NCBI RefSeq assembly: GCF_016862995.1
Contig: NZ_BOOA01000032.1
Location: forward strand, 32,573-96,572
Length of the DNA: 64,000 nucleotides
Direction: 5' to 3'
DNA from: Acrocarpospora phusangensis
Lineage (GTDB): Bacteria > Actinomycetota > Actinomycetes > Streptosporangiales > Streptosporangiaceae
A model generated the notes under the pieces. The model made no database searches and was not told the DNA's origin. It saw only the letters and a list, made by a program, of their open reading frames with translations. Positions within the stretch are counted from its first letter, which is position 1. Every line of letters starts with the position of its first letter. Shown one piece after another: positions 39,897 to 48,583 of this stretch. The position numbers and the translations under genes are program-made.

Positions 39897-40916
39897 TCAG
39901 CAGGGATCCGTGTAGTAGCCGTGGCCACGCGAACAGCGGGGATCCCAGTGAGCGCCGTAGTGCAACAGCGACGTGGCCAGATCGGGATGCGCGGAGGCCC
40001 AGACATCGTCGAAGAAGAACCACTGCTGGTAGCCGAAGAAGGAGTCGATATGGATCGACATCTGGGCCACGTGTTCACCCTGCCGGATGAGGGTGCGCTC
40101 CGGATCACGGCCATGGGCGGGCTCGAACGCCTCCACCCGGCGAAGGGCGGTCTCGTGCGCCTGCGCATGAGCGCCGAAGGTCTCGGACGCCTCCTCCCCG
40201 AAGATCGGCCACCGGTTGCAGCGCTCCAGCGCGGGCCTGAGCTCACCCTCTCCGGGAGCCACCAGCGCGCGCAGGACGAGCAGTTCGCCAGGCCACTCGC
40301 TGAGCGAATCGCCGGACGCCCGCAGCGCCGCCGCGAGCCGCGGCAGCCGGACACCCGGAAACGAGTACGGCGGGCACCAGCCGATGCTGTCGCCGCTCGC
40401 GTAGAAGGTCAGCACGACCGCATAGGTGACTCCCTCGCCGCCCGGCGGCGCGGAGGTGAGCGCGGCGGGCGGCTGCGGAGGGACGAACACACCACCGGCG
40501 GGGGAGCCGTCGAAGGGTAACTCCCAGCCCTCGTGCAGGAGGTAGGCCCAGCGGTCGGGCTCGGCGGCCACGAGAGCGTCGTCCACGAAGAAGTAGGCCA
40601 GGTCCACCTCGTCGTCATCGGTGAGCACGCGCACGCTGTGCTCGTCGACCCGCAGTTCCTGCTCGACGTACAGATGCTTCTCCAGCAGTTCGCGCAGTTC
40701 CGGCATGCTCTCGGGAGCGGGCAGCCCGCTCTCGAAGATCGTGTGCAGACCGTAGACGTTCGTCCCGAATTCGCGCTCGACCCACGCGTAGGCGTCATCC
40801 GCTCCCGCGTCGTCCCACACCCTGCGGAACCAGTCGAGCACCGTGGCATCGGGAAAATGCCGCACCAGTTTGCTGAGCGGCCCCTCGTAGAAGCTGCGGT
40901 AGATGAAGAAGACCAT
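39897..40916 (-). CDS. Conserved hypothetical protein
   Basis: A 339-residue cytoplasmic protein without a recognised family. It starts FFIYRSFYEGPLSKLVRHFPDATVLDWFRRVW and is rich in acidic and aromatic residues (DSFFGYQQWFFFDDVWASAHPDLA). There is no signal peptide, membrane helix or obvious catalytic motif. ATG 40916 is the first sensible start; a TTG at 40946 is possible. It lies 74 bases upstream of the small winged-helix gene on the same strand. Confidence 0.7.
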   Translation of the reverse strand: MVFFIYRSFYEGPLSKLVRHFPDATVLDWFRRVWDDAGADDAYAWVEREFGTNVYGLHTIFESGLPAPESMPELRELLEKHLYVEQELRVDEHSVRVLTDDDEVDLAYFFVDDALVAAEPDRWAYLLHEGWELPFDGSPAGGVFVPPQPPAALTSAPPGGEGVTYAVVLTFYASGDSIGWCPPYSFPGVRLPRLAAALRASGDSLSEWPGELLVLRALVAPGEGELRPALERCNRWPIFGEEASETFGAHAQAHETALRRVEAFEPAHGRDPERTLIRQGEHVAQMSIHIDSFFGYQQWFFFDDVWASAHPDLATSLLHYGAHWDPRCSRGHGYYTDPC

Positions 40917-41013
40917 GGCGGCCACCATTGCAGACGCCGCCGACAAAACATTCGGGTCACGACGGGGGCCTGGTCCCCTCCGTGGGGAGAGGGCCAGGCT
41001 GGAACGCCGGGGT

Positions 41014-42516
41014 TCAGCGGAACTGCACGAAAACGGGGTTGGAGTAGAACCAGAGGTCGCCCCAGGGGCTCTCCTGGCCGTCGGCGAGGGGCTCGGCCTC
41101 GTCGGTGCTGGTGCCGCGGACGCGGGCGTACATGTCGGTTTCGACGTTGCGCAGGGTGTGGCGGATGACGTATTCCTGGCCCTGCTTGCGCCAGTCGCGG
41201 GGGCCGAAGCGGGCCTCGACCTTGGTGGTGGGGTTGGTGTCGGCGTCGAGGTCGGCGTTCGGGCCGGTGATCTGGCCGACGATCAGGTCGACGCGGCGGA
41301 CCTGCGGGCGGTCGCCGTTGGCGTTGGCGCCCTGCGGCGGGCGGAACCTGATCTCGATCTCGACGTCGCCGCGGTTGCGGCGGCTGAGGGTGATGGTCTC
41401 GCCCATGGCGGCCTCGCGGCCCTGGCTGCTCGCGGTCAGGTCCAGGCTGGTGATCAGGTCGCCGGTGGTGACCCAGATGCGGCCGTTGCGCAGGCCGTCC
41501 ATGATGTCGGCGTAGTCCTGGCGGGCGTGCACGTAGGTCTTGCTGTACTCGCCCGGCCAGAAGTCGGAGCCGCCGCGCGTCCAGTGCACGTGCGAGTCGG
41601 AGGTGGCGGTGATCCACCAGCGCCGGCCCTCGCCCAGCAGCGAGTCCCAGAGGCCGCCCACGCGCGCGGTCATCTGGTCGAAGCCGCCGTACGTCGGGTG
41701 GTTGCCGTACCCGCCGCGGGCGCCGCCGGCGAGCGGGCCGGCCTGGTGACCGGGTGCGCCCTCGAAACCGACGTAGATCTCCGGGGCGACGTTGTGGCCG
41801 TTGCGGAACTCACGGGGGGTGTCCTGGCCGTACACGCCGAGGCCGGTGGCCGAACGGGAGGTGTGGTGGGCGATGACGAGAGGCTTGTGCGGCATGGACT
41901 TGGCCGCCGACAGGAACTCGATCATCTTGGCCTCGGTGTTGCGGCCGGGATCGGCGGGGAAGGGGTCGTTCTTGGCGAACCGGCTCTCCAGCTCGAACAA
42001 CTGCTGCGCCTCACCGCTGTGGTGCGGGATCATCAGCGTGTGGTGGTCCAGGGCGGGAGCGTCGAACTCCATGCCCCAGAACTGGAGCACCTCGGGCACC
42101 AGGACGCGGGAGCGCAGCAGGTCGGGGTAGGCCTGCTCCAGGTTGACCTTCGAGTGCGTCGGGCCGCCGTGGTCGGTGCACATCGCCCAGGTGAGGCCGA
42201 AGTGCTTGGCCATGATCGCGTTGGTGACGATCGGGTAGACCGCGTCGGCGCCCTTGTGGAACGTCGGCGGGTTGGCCGAGGTGTCGAACTCGCCGCTGTA
42301 CTCCGAGTGCACGTGGTGGTCGCCGGCGCGCCAGATCCGGTTGCGGGAGTCGCCGGGCTTGACCTTGTCGTCGTGGTCGTTGTCGTGGGCCGCCGCGGGG
42401 CCGACGGCCACGAGCGGGCTGGCCGCTACCAGCGTCGCGCCGACGCCGGCATATCTGACGAGCTGACGACGCGAGATCGCCGCGCCCTCGGCCTCTTCGT
42501 TGTGCTTCTTCTTCAT
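41014..42516 (-). CDS. Tat-exported PHP-domain phosphoesterase (CehA/McbA family)
   Basis: A 500-residue CehA/McbA-type metallohydrolase. A twin-arginine leader (SRRQLVRYAGVGATLVAASPLVAVG) is followed by the PHP metal motifs: HHVHSEYSG, CTDHGG, FDAPALDHHTLMIPHH, IAHHTSRS and TATSDSHVHW. The C-terminal 120 residues are a beta-rich domain. The family includes carbaryl hydrolase-like and other phosphodiesterase or ester hydrolases; the native substrate is unknown. ATG 42516 follows GAAAGGCG. The Tat route suggests that the metal is loaded in the cytoplasm before export. Confidence 0.88.
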   Translation of the reverse strand: MKKKHNEEAEGAAISRRQLVRYAGVGATLVAASPLVAVGPAAAHDNDHDDKVKPGDSRNRIWRAGDHHVHSEYSGEFDTSANPPTFHKGADAVYPIVTNAIMAKHFGLTWAMCTDHGGPTHSKVNLEQAYPDLLRSRVLVPEVLQFWGMEFDAPALDHHTLMIPHHSGEAQQLFELESRFAKNDPFPADPGRNTEAKMIEFLSAAKSMPHKPLVIAHHTSRSATGLGVYGQDTPREFRNGHNVAPEIYVGFEGAPGHQAGPLAGGARGGYGNHPTYGGFDQMTARVGGLWDSLLGEGRRWWITATSDSHVHWTRGGSDFWPGEYSKTYVHARQDYADIMDGLRNGRIWVTTGDLITSLDLTASSQGREAAMGETITLSRRNRGDVEIEIRFRPPQGANANGDRPQVRRVDLIVGQITGPNADLDADTNPTTKVEARFGPRDWRKQGQEYVIRHTLRNVETDMYARVRGTSTDEAEPLADGQESPWGDLWFYSNPVFVQFR

Positions 42517-42728
42517 GGTGACGCCTTTCGCGCGCTGTCCATGGGGGGTGCCAACCGGCGAGTCTCGGAGGGCACGCTGAACGCGACATGAACGAGGATC
42601 GGGACGACTGAGAACCACGTCGGAACTTCTACTTTCCGTAGAGCTTCGCGGGGGTGGGCCCGTCAGCTGCGCGAACGCGGATCGCGTACCCTCTTGGTCG
42701 GCGGAGGCGGAACCGGAGAGGGTGCACG

Positions 42729-43091
42729 ATGCGGCTCGGCAACCTGGAGCGCTCGATCATGGAGGCGCTGTGGCGGCATCCCGGCGGGCTGTTCGCCCAG
42801 CAGCTCGCCGACTCCCTCCCGTCCAAGCCCGCGCTGACCACCGTCCTGACCGTGCTGGTACGGCTCACGCACAAGGACCTCGTCTCCCGCCGCCGGGAGG
42901 GACGCGCCCACCTCTACCGGGCCACCACCGACAGGGACGCCTTCGTGGCCGAGACCATGCGCGCCGCGCTGGACCAGGCCGGCGACGTGGAGGCGGCGGT
43001 CATGCGGTTCGTCGGCACGGTCCCGCCCGAGGTGACCGCCGCGCTCCGGGCGGCCCTGCGGGCGCACGAACAGGACCGGGACAAGCGGTGA
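42729..43091 (+). CDS. BlaI/MecI-type repressor
   Basis: A 120-residue BlaI-family winged helix repressor: LGNLERSIMEALWRHPGGLFAQQLADSL, then LTTVLTVLVRLTHKDLVSRRREGRAHLYRAT and DAFVAETMRAAL. In this family a membrane protease cleaves the repressor. The neighbour is such a protease and is translationally coupled (GTGA overlap), so the pair is probably a sensory module. ATG 42729 follows GGAGAGGG. No beta-lactamase is nearby. Confidence 0.92.
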   Translation: MRLGNLERSIMEALWRHPGGLFAQQLADSLPSKPALTTVLTVLVRLTHKDLVSRRREGRAHLYRATTDRDAFVAETMRAALDQAGDVEAAVMRFVGTVPPEVTAALRAALRAHEQDRDKR

Positions 43092-44014
43092 CACCGTGGC
43101 TGATCGCCGCCGGCGCCGCCCCGCTGCCGATCCTGTTCGGCGGGAGGCTCGCCGCCGTACTGGCGGGGGCGCGGTGGACACGTGAGCATCCGCGCGCCGC
43201 GCTGGCGTTGTGGCAGGCCGCCGCCCTCGCGGGCGGGCTGGGCGTGGTCGGGGCCGGTCTGGTGGCGGCCGTGGCGCCGCTGGCCGCCGCCTTCCCGCAC
43301 AGCCTGCACACGCTCGCGCGGCATCTCCTCACCGGCCGCGGCCTCGCCGGCATGAGCGCCGCGCACATCGCGGTCTTCGTCTGCTCCGTGGCCCTGGTGC
43401 CGTGGCTGGTGGCGAACACGGTGACGGCTCGCCTGAAGGCCGCCGCCGAGCAGCGCCGCCAGCGGCTGCTCCTCGACGTGCTCGCCGACCACTCCGAGGA
43501 GCACGACGCGTACGTCCTGCCGGTCACGCGGCCCGTCGCGTACTGCGTGCCGGGGACGGCGGCGCGGGTCGTGCTCAGCCGTGGCACGCTGGACCTGCTC
43601 GATCACGGGCAGCTCCAGGCGGTCCTGGCGCACGAGCGCGCCCACCTGCGTGGACGTCACGACCTGCTGCTTCTGCCGTTCATCGCGCTGGCCAGGGCCT
43701 TTCCCTGGCTGCCCGCGGCGCGGCGGGCGCGGGAGGCGGTTCCCGTCCTGCTGGAACTGCTCGCCGACGATCAGGCCAGGCGCGCGCACGGCAGCCTGGA
43801 GCTGGCCCACGCCATCGTGCGTTTGAGCGCGGTTCGCGAGCCCGTGCCCGGGGTGATGGAGCTGGCCGGTCGTGCGGCGGCCGAACGGGTGGAACGCCTG
43901 CTGAGCGGCGTCCGGCCGAGGTCGCGCTGGGTCTCCCCGGCCGTCTACCTGGTCGGATGCGCGCTGCTCAGCGGGCCGGTGGCGATCCTGGTGGCGCCGC
44001 TGCTGTGCCCGTAG
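43088..44014 (+). CDS. M56-family membrane metalloprotease (BlaR1-like, no sensor domain)
   Basis: A 308-residue membrane protease. Several N-terminal helices are followed by the zinc motif H182-E183-R-A-H186, and a downstream LLADDQARRAHG segment with the third ligand. It ends in a final helix. Unlike BlaR1 it has no extracellular penicillin-binding domain, so the inducing signal is not a beta-lactam sensed directly. GTG 43088 overlaps the BlaI stop. Such BlaI-M56 pairs are widespread in actinomycetes. Confidence 0.9.
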   Translation: MTPWLIAAGAAPLPILFGGRLAAVLAGARWTREHPRAALALWQAAALAGGLGVVGAGLVAAVAPLAAAFPHSLHTLARHLLTGRGLAGMSAAHIAVFVCSVALVPWLVANTVTARLKAAAEQRRQRLLLDVLADHSEEHDAYVLPVTRPVAYCVPGTAARVVLSRGTLDLLDHGQLQAVLAHERAHLRGRHDLLLLPFIALARAFPWLPAARRAREAVPVLLELLADDQARRAHGSLELAHAIVRLSAVREPVPGVMELAGRAAAERVERLLSGVRPRSRWVSPAVYLVGCALLSGPVAILVAPLLCP

Positions 44015-44017
44015 GCG

Positions 44018-44662
44018 TCAGGAGCCGAGGTAGCGCAGGACGGCCAGGACGCGGCGGCTGTAACCCGTCGTCTGGGACAGCGCGAGTTTGTCGAACAGGG
44101 CGTTGACGTGTTTCTCGACGGCGCTCTGCGAGACGTACAGGGCTTGCGCGATCGAGGCGTTCGTCAGGCCTTGTGCCATCAGTTCCAGTACCTCGCGTTC
44201 GCGGGCGGTAAGCTTGGCGAGGGGGTCGGCGTGGCTGGTACGGGCGAGCAGTTGCCGTACCACCTCGGGGTCGAAGGCCACGCCGCCGGAGCCCACCCGT
44301 TCCAGCGCGTCCAGGAAGTCGCCCACCTGCGCCACGCGGTCCTTGAGCAGGTAGCCGATGCCCTCCACGTTCGTGCTCATCAGCTCGGTCGCGTACGTCT
44401 TCGCCACATACTGCGACAGGATCAGCACCTTGACATGCGGGCGGTGCCGCCGGAGCTCCAGGGCCACGCGCAGGCCCTCGTCGGTGTGGGTGGGCGGCAT
44501 GCGCACGTCCACCACCACCACGTCGGGCTCGTGCTCCGCCACCGCGGCGACCAGCGCGTCGGCGTCGCCCACCGCCGCGGGCACCTCGTGGCCCTCCTCG
44601 ACCAGCAGCCGGACCAGGCCCTCGCGCAGCAGGGTGGAGTCCTCGGCCAGGATCACCCGCAT
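44018..44662 (-). CDS. NarL/LuxR-type response regulator
   Basis: A 214-residue response regulator. The receiver domain has the acidic pocket E7-D8 and phosphoacceptor D52 in VVVVDVRMPP, plus K in LLKDRV. The LuxR helix-turn-helix is at about residues 145-205 (LTAREREVLELMAQGLTNASIAQ). Its first ten bases overlap the histidine kinase gene upstream, so the two form a co-transcribed two-component system. It converges on the M56 gene four bases away. Confidence 0.93.
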   Translation of the reverse strand: MRVILAEDSTLLREGLVRLLVEEGHEVPAAVGDADALVAAVAEHEPDVVVVDVRMPPTHTDEGLRVALELRRHRPHVKVLILSQYVAKTYATELMSTNVEGIGYLLKDRVAQVGDFLDALERVGSGGVAFDPEVVRQLLARTSHADPLAKLTAREREVLELMAQGLTNASIAQALYVSQSAVEKHVNALFDKLALSQTTGYSRRVLAVLRYLGS

Positions 44663-45756
44663 GGCAGCTCCGCGACGATCGTGGTCGGCCCGCCGGGCGG
44701 GCTCGTCACCGTGAAACGGCCGTCCAGCGCGGCCACCCGCCGGGCCAGCCCCGACAGCCCGCCGCCGGTCGCGCTAGCCCCGCCCACCCCGTCGTCCCGT
44801 ACTCGCACGACAACCATGGTGTCCTGTTCGCGGACCTCTACCGTCACCGAGGCGGCCTGGGCGTGCTTGGCCGCGTTGGTCACCGCTTCGCTCACCACGA
44901 AGTACGCCGCGGTCTCCACCGTGTCCGGAGGGCGTACGGACAGGTCGTAGGTGACCTTGACCGGGACGCCGGAACGTTCGGCGACGCCCGCCAGCGCCTC
45001 GCCCAGACCGAGGGAGTCCAGGCCCGACGGGTACACCCGCCAGGCGACCTCCCGCAGTTCGGCCAGTGCCAGCTGCGCCTGCTCGTGCGCCTGCGCGAGC
45101 AGCTCGGGGCGTCCCCGGCGGGCGCGGCCGACCAGCATGGACAGCGCGACCAGGCGCTGCTGCAGCCCGTCGTGCAGGTCCCGCTCGATCCTGCGGCGTT
45201 CGGAGTCGACCGCCGCCAGCACGCCCGCGCGGCTCTCGGCCAGCTCGGTGATACGCCGCCGAAGCGCCTCCGTGGGGTCCGGGGCCAGCATCCGTACGGC
45301 CAGGCGCCGCTCCAGCGCGTCCACCCCCATCAGTCCCGTCAGATCCAGAAACAGCAGAACCAGACCCGCCAGGCCGATGTACGCGATCAGGGGCGCGCTC
45401 GGCTCCATGCCGTCGAAGGGGAGCCCTCTGCTCCACGACCAGGTGAGGCCCACGGCGGTGGAGACGCCGGCCCAGAGCAGGGTGAGCACCAGGCCGCCGA
45501 GCACGCCGAGCGGCACCCGCGCCGCCAGATAGCGCAACTCCTGCCCGTCGGAGCGGTCCGCGTCGAGCCGGAGCATGGCGGGGTCCAGCCGCAGACGGCG
45601 CGCCTCCAGTACGGCTACGCGCCGGACCGCCGCCTGCACGGCCCGGCGACCGGCGAACGGGAGCGCCAGCGGGATGAGGACGGAACCGAGCAGGGCGGTG
45701 ACCGTGCCCAGGGACACCGAACCCAGCAGGCGAAGCCCCTCAGCGGCGAGCCGCAT
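44653..45756 (-). CDS. NarX-type sensor histidine kinase
   Basis: A 367-residue kinase. Several membrane helices lie in residues 1-145 (around 10-36, 85-105 and 122-142). They are followed by a HisKA_3 dimerisation domain with H195 in ERRRIERDLHDGLQQRL, and by a HATPase domain with SEAVTNAAKHA (N box) and VRDDGVGG (G1 box). No extracellular sensor domain is apparent, so it may sense through the membrane. It is the partner of the response regulator at 44018 and overlaps the DedA gene by 17 bases. Confidence 0.92.
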   Translation of the reverse strand: MRLAAEGLRLLGSVSLGTVTALLGSVLIPLALPFAGRRAVQAAVRRVAVLEARRLRLDPAMLRLDADRSDGQELRYLAARVPLGVLGGLVLTLLWAGVSTAVGLTWSWSRGLPFDGMEPSAPLIAYIGLAGLVLLFLDLTGLMGVDALERRLAVRMLAPDPTEALRRRITELAESRAGVLAAVDSERRRIERDLHDGLQQRLVALSMLVGRARRGRPELLAQAHEQAQLALAELREVAWRVYPSGLDSLGLGEALAGVAERSGVPVKVTYDLSVRPPDTVETAAYFVVSEAVTNAAKHAQAASVTVEVREQDTMVVVRVRDDGVGGASATGGGLSGLARRVAALDGRFTVTSPPGGPTTIVAELPCG

Positions 45757-46357
45757 GCCGCCCCTTGCGCCGTTCGCCCAGCCGTACGCCCACGAACACC
45801 AGTACGGCCAGCGCCACCAGGGCGATCACCACTTTGCTGCCGACGCCGACGTAGGTCTCCACCAGCGACCAGTTCTCGCCCAGCACGAACCCCGCCATCA
45901 CGAAGATGGTGTTCCAGATGGCGCTGCCGGCGGTGGTCAGCAGGGTGAAGATGCCCAGCGGCATCCGCTGCACTCCGGCGGGGACGGAGATCAGGCTGCG
46001 GAAGATGGGGATCATCCGGCCGAAGAACACCGTCTTGCGGCCGTGCCTGTGAAACCACTCCTCTGTCTTGGTCACGTCGGAGACTTTGATCAGCGGGATC
46101 CTGGCGGCCAGGGCCAGCATGCGCTCGCGGCCGAGCAGGGCGCCGACCCAGTACAACGCCAGCGCGCCCGCGACGGAACCGGCGGTCGTCCACACCAGGA
46201 CGGACAACAGGTCCATCTCGCCCCGGGAGGCGGTGAAACCGGACAGCGGCAAGATCACTTCACTGGGGAGGGGCGGGAAGAGGTTCTCTAACGCGATCGC
46301 CAGCCCCGCGCCTGGCTCCCCGAGGTTCTCCATCAGTGCGATCAGCCAATCTGTCAT
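45740..46357 (-). CDS. DedA/SNARE-associated membrane protein
   Basis: A 205-residue DedA protein with five or six hydrophobic segments. Family blocks are ENLFPPLPSEVILPLSGF (residues 24-41), the FFGRMIPIFRSLISVPAGVQRM arginine-containing re-entrant loop, and SAIWNTIFVMAGFVLGENW. DedA proteins are linked to lipid scrambling or membrane homeostasis. It is the first gene of the operon with the sensor kinase and regulator (overlap 17 bases), suggesting an envelope-stress role. Confidence 0.9.
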   Translation of the reverse strand: MTDWLIALMENLGEPGAGLAIALENLFPPLPSEVILPLSGFTASRGEMDLLSVLVWTTAGSVAGALALYWVGALLGRERMLALAARIPLIKVSDVTKTEEWFHRHGRKTVFFGRMIPIFRSLISVPAGVQRMPLGIFTLLTTAGSAIWNTIFVMAGFVLGENWSLVETYVGVGSKVVIALVALAVLVFVGVRLGERRKGRHAARR

Positions 46358-46471
46358 GCCCCAGAGGCTACGAACGATCCGGACACGGCGTGAATGAGGC
46401 GTACGGCCGGTCTGGGGGTGAGGAAAACCGCAGGTATGCGTCCAGCCTGGTCACGGGGGCACGTGGATGGT

Positions 46472-46505
46472 GCCGGGCACGCCTGGCTTGTACGGCGTGC
46501 CCGGC
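46472..46505 (-). terminator. Rho-independent-type hairpin after the DUF305 gene
   Basis: Twelve-base arms GCCGGGCACGCC and GGCGTGCCCGGC pair perfectly around TGGCTTGTAC, ten bases beyond the DUF305 stop on the minus strand. Confidence 0.8.
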
Positions 46506-46514
46506 CGTGAGCGG

Positions 46515-47153
46515 TCAGAGTCGTTCGAGGATTCGCTGGAGTTGCAGGATCTGGGCCTGTTGTGACGATGCGACGGACATCGCGAATCGTTTGACGTCGG
46601 GGTTGCGGCCCTTGGCCTGTTCGGTCTCGGCCATCTGGATGGCGCCCTTGTGGTGGGCGATCATCATCTCGGTGAACTGCTTGTCGAAGTCGGTGCCTTT
46701 GGCTTCGCGTAGGGCGCGCATCTTTTCGTCGGACATCATGCCGGGCATGCCGGGCATGCGTTCCATGTCGCCGGTGGGCAGGGGTTTGCCCCAGTCCTTG
46801 AGCCAGTCGCGCAGGGTCTCGATCTCGGCCTCCTGGGTTTCCTCGATCTCGTCGGCCAATTCCTTGATCTCGGGATCGGTGGCCCGGGACTGGGCCAGTT
46901 GCGCCATTTCGACGGCCTGCTGATGGTGGGGGATCATCATCTGGACGAACAAGACGTCGGCGTCGTTGATGGAGGCGGTCGCCGGGGAGCTGGGTGTGGG
47001 CGTCGGGCTCCACGTGTTGTTCGCGGGCGTGGGGACGTATCCGGACGATGCCGTATCGCCACCGCCGACGCAGGCGGTGAGCAGGACGAGCGCTCCGGCC
47101 GCCGCGGTCGTCGCGGATGTGAGGCGCAGGGCGATCGAGGATTGTGCGTGCAT
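46515..47153 (-). CDS. DUF305 lipoprotein
   Basis: A 212-residue lipoprotein with the lipobox LVLLTAC (C28), a Ser/Pro/Thr-rich linker (residues 40-62) and two DUF305 four-helix repeats with duplicated metal-binding-like motifs MMIPHHQQAVEMA and MMIAHHKGAIQMA. Methionine-rich MPGMPGMM between them suggests copper. Some DUF305 proteins are copper-induced; a copper storage or ferritin-like role is inference. The start is supported by the lipoprotein signal. The unit ends in the strong hairpin at 46472-46505. Confidence 0.9.
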   Translation of the reverse strand: MHAQSSIALRLTSATTAAAGALVLLTACVGGGDTASSGYVPTPANNTWSPTPTPSSPATASINDADVLFVQMMIPHHQQAVEMAQLAQSRATDPEIKELADEIEETQEAEIETLRDWLKDWGKPLPTGDMERMPGMPGMMSDEKMRALREAKGTDFDKQFTEMMIAHHKGAIQMAETEQAKGRNPDVKRFAMSVASSQQAQILQLQRILERL

Positions 47154-47284
47154 TTGCGGCGTGACTCCTGTTAACGGTAGCTCTGTGACCAGTGCTAATT
47201 CCGGTTCTAGGAACGTTCCATTCCCCGGGCAAGATCAGAAATTCGCGTGGGAGCGCCGCGCTCCCGAAGCCGCCATCGGAATGG

Positions 47285-47911
47285 TCAGGGGACGCCGCCC
47301 ACCGCGTCGAGTACGGCCTTCGCCGCGTCGGTGCCCCGATCCAGCTGGCCCCGATCCAGGCGGGTGAAGCTGTTGACGATGTCGACCGGCCACCACCAGG
47401 AAGCTTCGGCGAGCAGTCCGTCGCGCCAGGCCAGCACCGTCGCGTAGGTGACCACGTCTCCGTTGTCCGTACTGGTGGGCTCGGTCACCGTCATCGCCGC
47501 GCCGTTCCAGCCGTGGTGACTGATCATCCAGCTGGAGCTGGAGTAACACTGCACATACGCCCGCATTGTCGCCTTCGTCAGCTTCTCGGCTTCTTCGGGT
47601 GAGGTCAGCCAGATCCGGACGCTGAGAGGGGCGGCGATCTCCGCTGCCCCCAGCCGGGTGGAATAGCCGGGAGCATCCTGCGGCGGCGCCAGTTCGTCCT
47701 TGTCCTTGGCGGGGCAATGCCCGATGCCGACGTTCAGCGGTGGCGGCCCGCTACCGGGGTAGGGAGGTTCGGCCCGATGGCCGTCCAATCGTGCGGCGAT
47801 TTCCGCCGCCGAATTCACCGGTGTCTCGGGGGCAAGCAGCGGGGGCACCGACGCATGCCACTGGCAACTCGCCGCGAGCAGGACGACCGCCATCACCGGC
47901 ACCCACTTCAT
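47285..47911 (-). CDS. Hypothetical lipoprotein
   Basis: A 208-residue putative lipoprotein of unknown family. The short signal MKWVPVMAVVLLAASC has a lipobox cysteine at 16. The mature part contains two further cysteines (IGHC and VQC) that could form a disulfide, and it ends with a helical segment. No enzyme motif is visible. It is separated from the DUF305 gene by 131 bases. Confidence 0.75.
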   Translation of the reverse strand: MKWVPVMAVVLLAASCQWHASVPPLLAPETPVNSAAEIAARLDGHRAEPPYPGSGPPPLNVGIGHCPAKDKDELAPPQDAPGYSTRLGAAEIAAPLSVRIWLTSPEEAEKLTKATMRAYVQCYSSSSWMISHHGWNGAAMTVTEPTSTDNGDVVTYATVLAWRDGLLAEASWWWPVDIVNSFTRLDRGQLDRGTDAAKAVLDAVGGVP

Positions 47912-48054
47912 ACGACCAAAATCGTAACGGATGCCACGCTGTCGCCCTTAGCGAAATCCAACGGACAAAGCCACTCCCAGGAACACCCACGCCACCCTGA
48001 TGACCGGCCTGCGGCGTCCTCGGATGTCATGCATTGCCCTGGCGGTCGGTTTGG

Positions 48055-48381
48055 CTAGTAGACGTAGCTGATGCCGAAGATCAGGAGGGCGAGGCTGCCC
48101 AGGGCGTTGACGACGAGGGTGACGCCCAGGCGGATCTTCCAGGCGACGATGGCCGGCACGATGGGGATGGCCGTGGCGATCATCCAGACCATGAACGCGT
48201 TGTCCTGGCAGTCGCCGGTGCATTCCTGGGCGGGAGTGGACACCAGGACGCTGACGCCGTACACGAAGGTGAGGACGAGGGCGGAGACGATGGCGAGGGC
48301 GGCGTCGGCCACGTACATGACGGGGGGTCGCTTCTGCGCGGGCTCGCTGGTGAGCGGGGGACGGCGGGAGAACCACACCAT
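48055..48381 (-). CDS. Small membrane protein
   Basis: A 108-residue protein with three or four hydrophobic segments (VADAALAIVSALVLTFVYGV, AFMVWMIATAIPIVPAIVAW, LVVNALGSLALLIFGI) and a pair of cysteines in an extracytoplasmic loop (ECTGDC). Family not recognised. GAAGAGGGG precedes ATG 48381. It diverges from the deaminase-domain gene. Confidence 0.8.
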   Translation of the reverse strand: MVWFSRRPPLTSEPAQKRPPVMYVADAALAIVSALVLTFVYGVSVLVSTPAQECTGDCQDNAFMVWMIATAIPIVPAIVAWKIRLGVTLVVNALGSLALLIFGISYVY

Positions 48382-48428
48382 GGAGCGGGCCCCTCTTCGG
48401 TGGGACGGGACGGATACATGGTGAGCAT

Positions 48429-48444
48429 TCACCTAGCTGGGTGA
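48429..48444. promoter_or_regulatory. Near-perfect palindrome between divergent genes
   Basis: TCACCTAGCTGGGTGA is palindromic except for one pair, and lies between the small membrane protein (minus) and the deaminase-domain gene (plus). About 40 bases further on, ACGAATTTTCGT is another short dyad. Either could be an operator. Confidence 0.5.
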
Positions 48445-48583
48445 TTTCGCCCGGCATTACGAATTTTCGTGTGTCTCTCTCGCACATCTGCTCACGGGAA
48501 TGAACTGTCACCGGGGGAGTAGGTCCGCGGCCGTGACCGGTCGATCACCATGGGGTGACGTTGTCAGCGACTGGGGGCACATG

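Noticed and set aside
42729..44014. Beta-lactam sensing BlaI-BlaR1 system
   Set aside because: The M56 protein has no penicillin-binding sensor domain and no beta-lactamase lies nearby.
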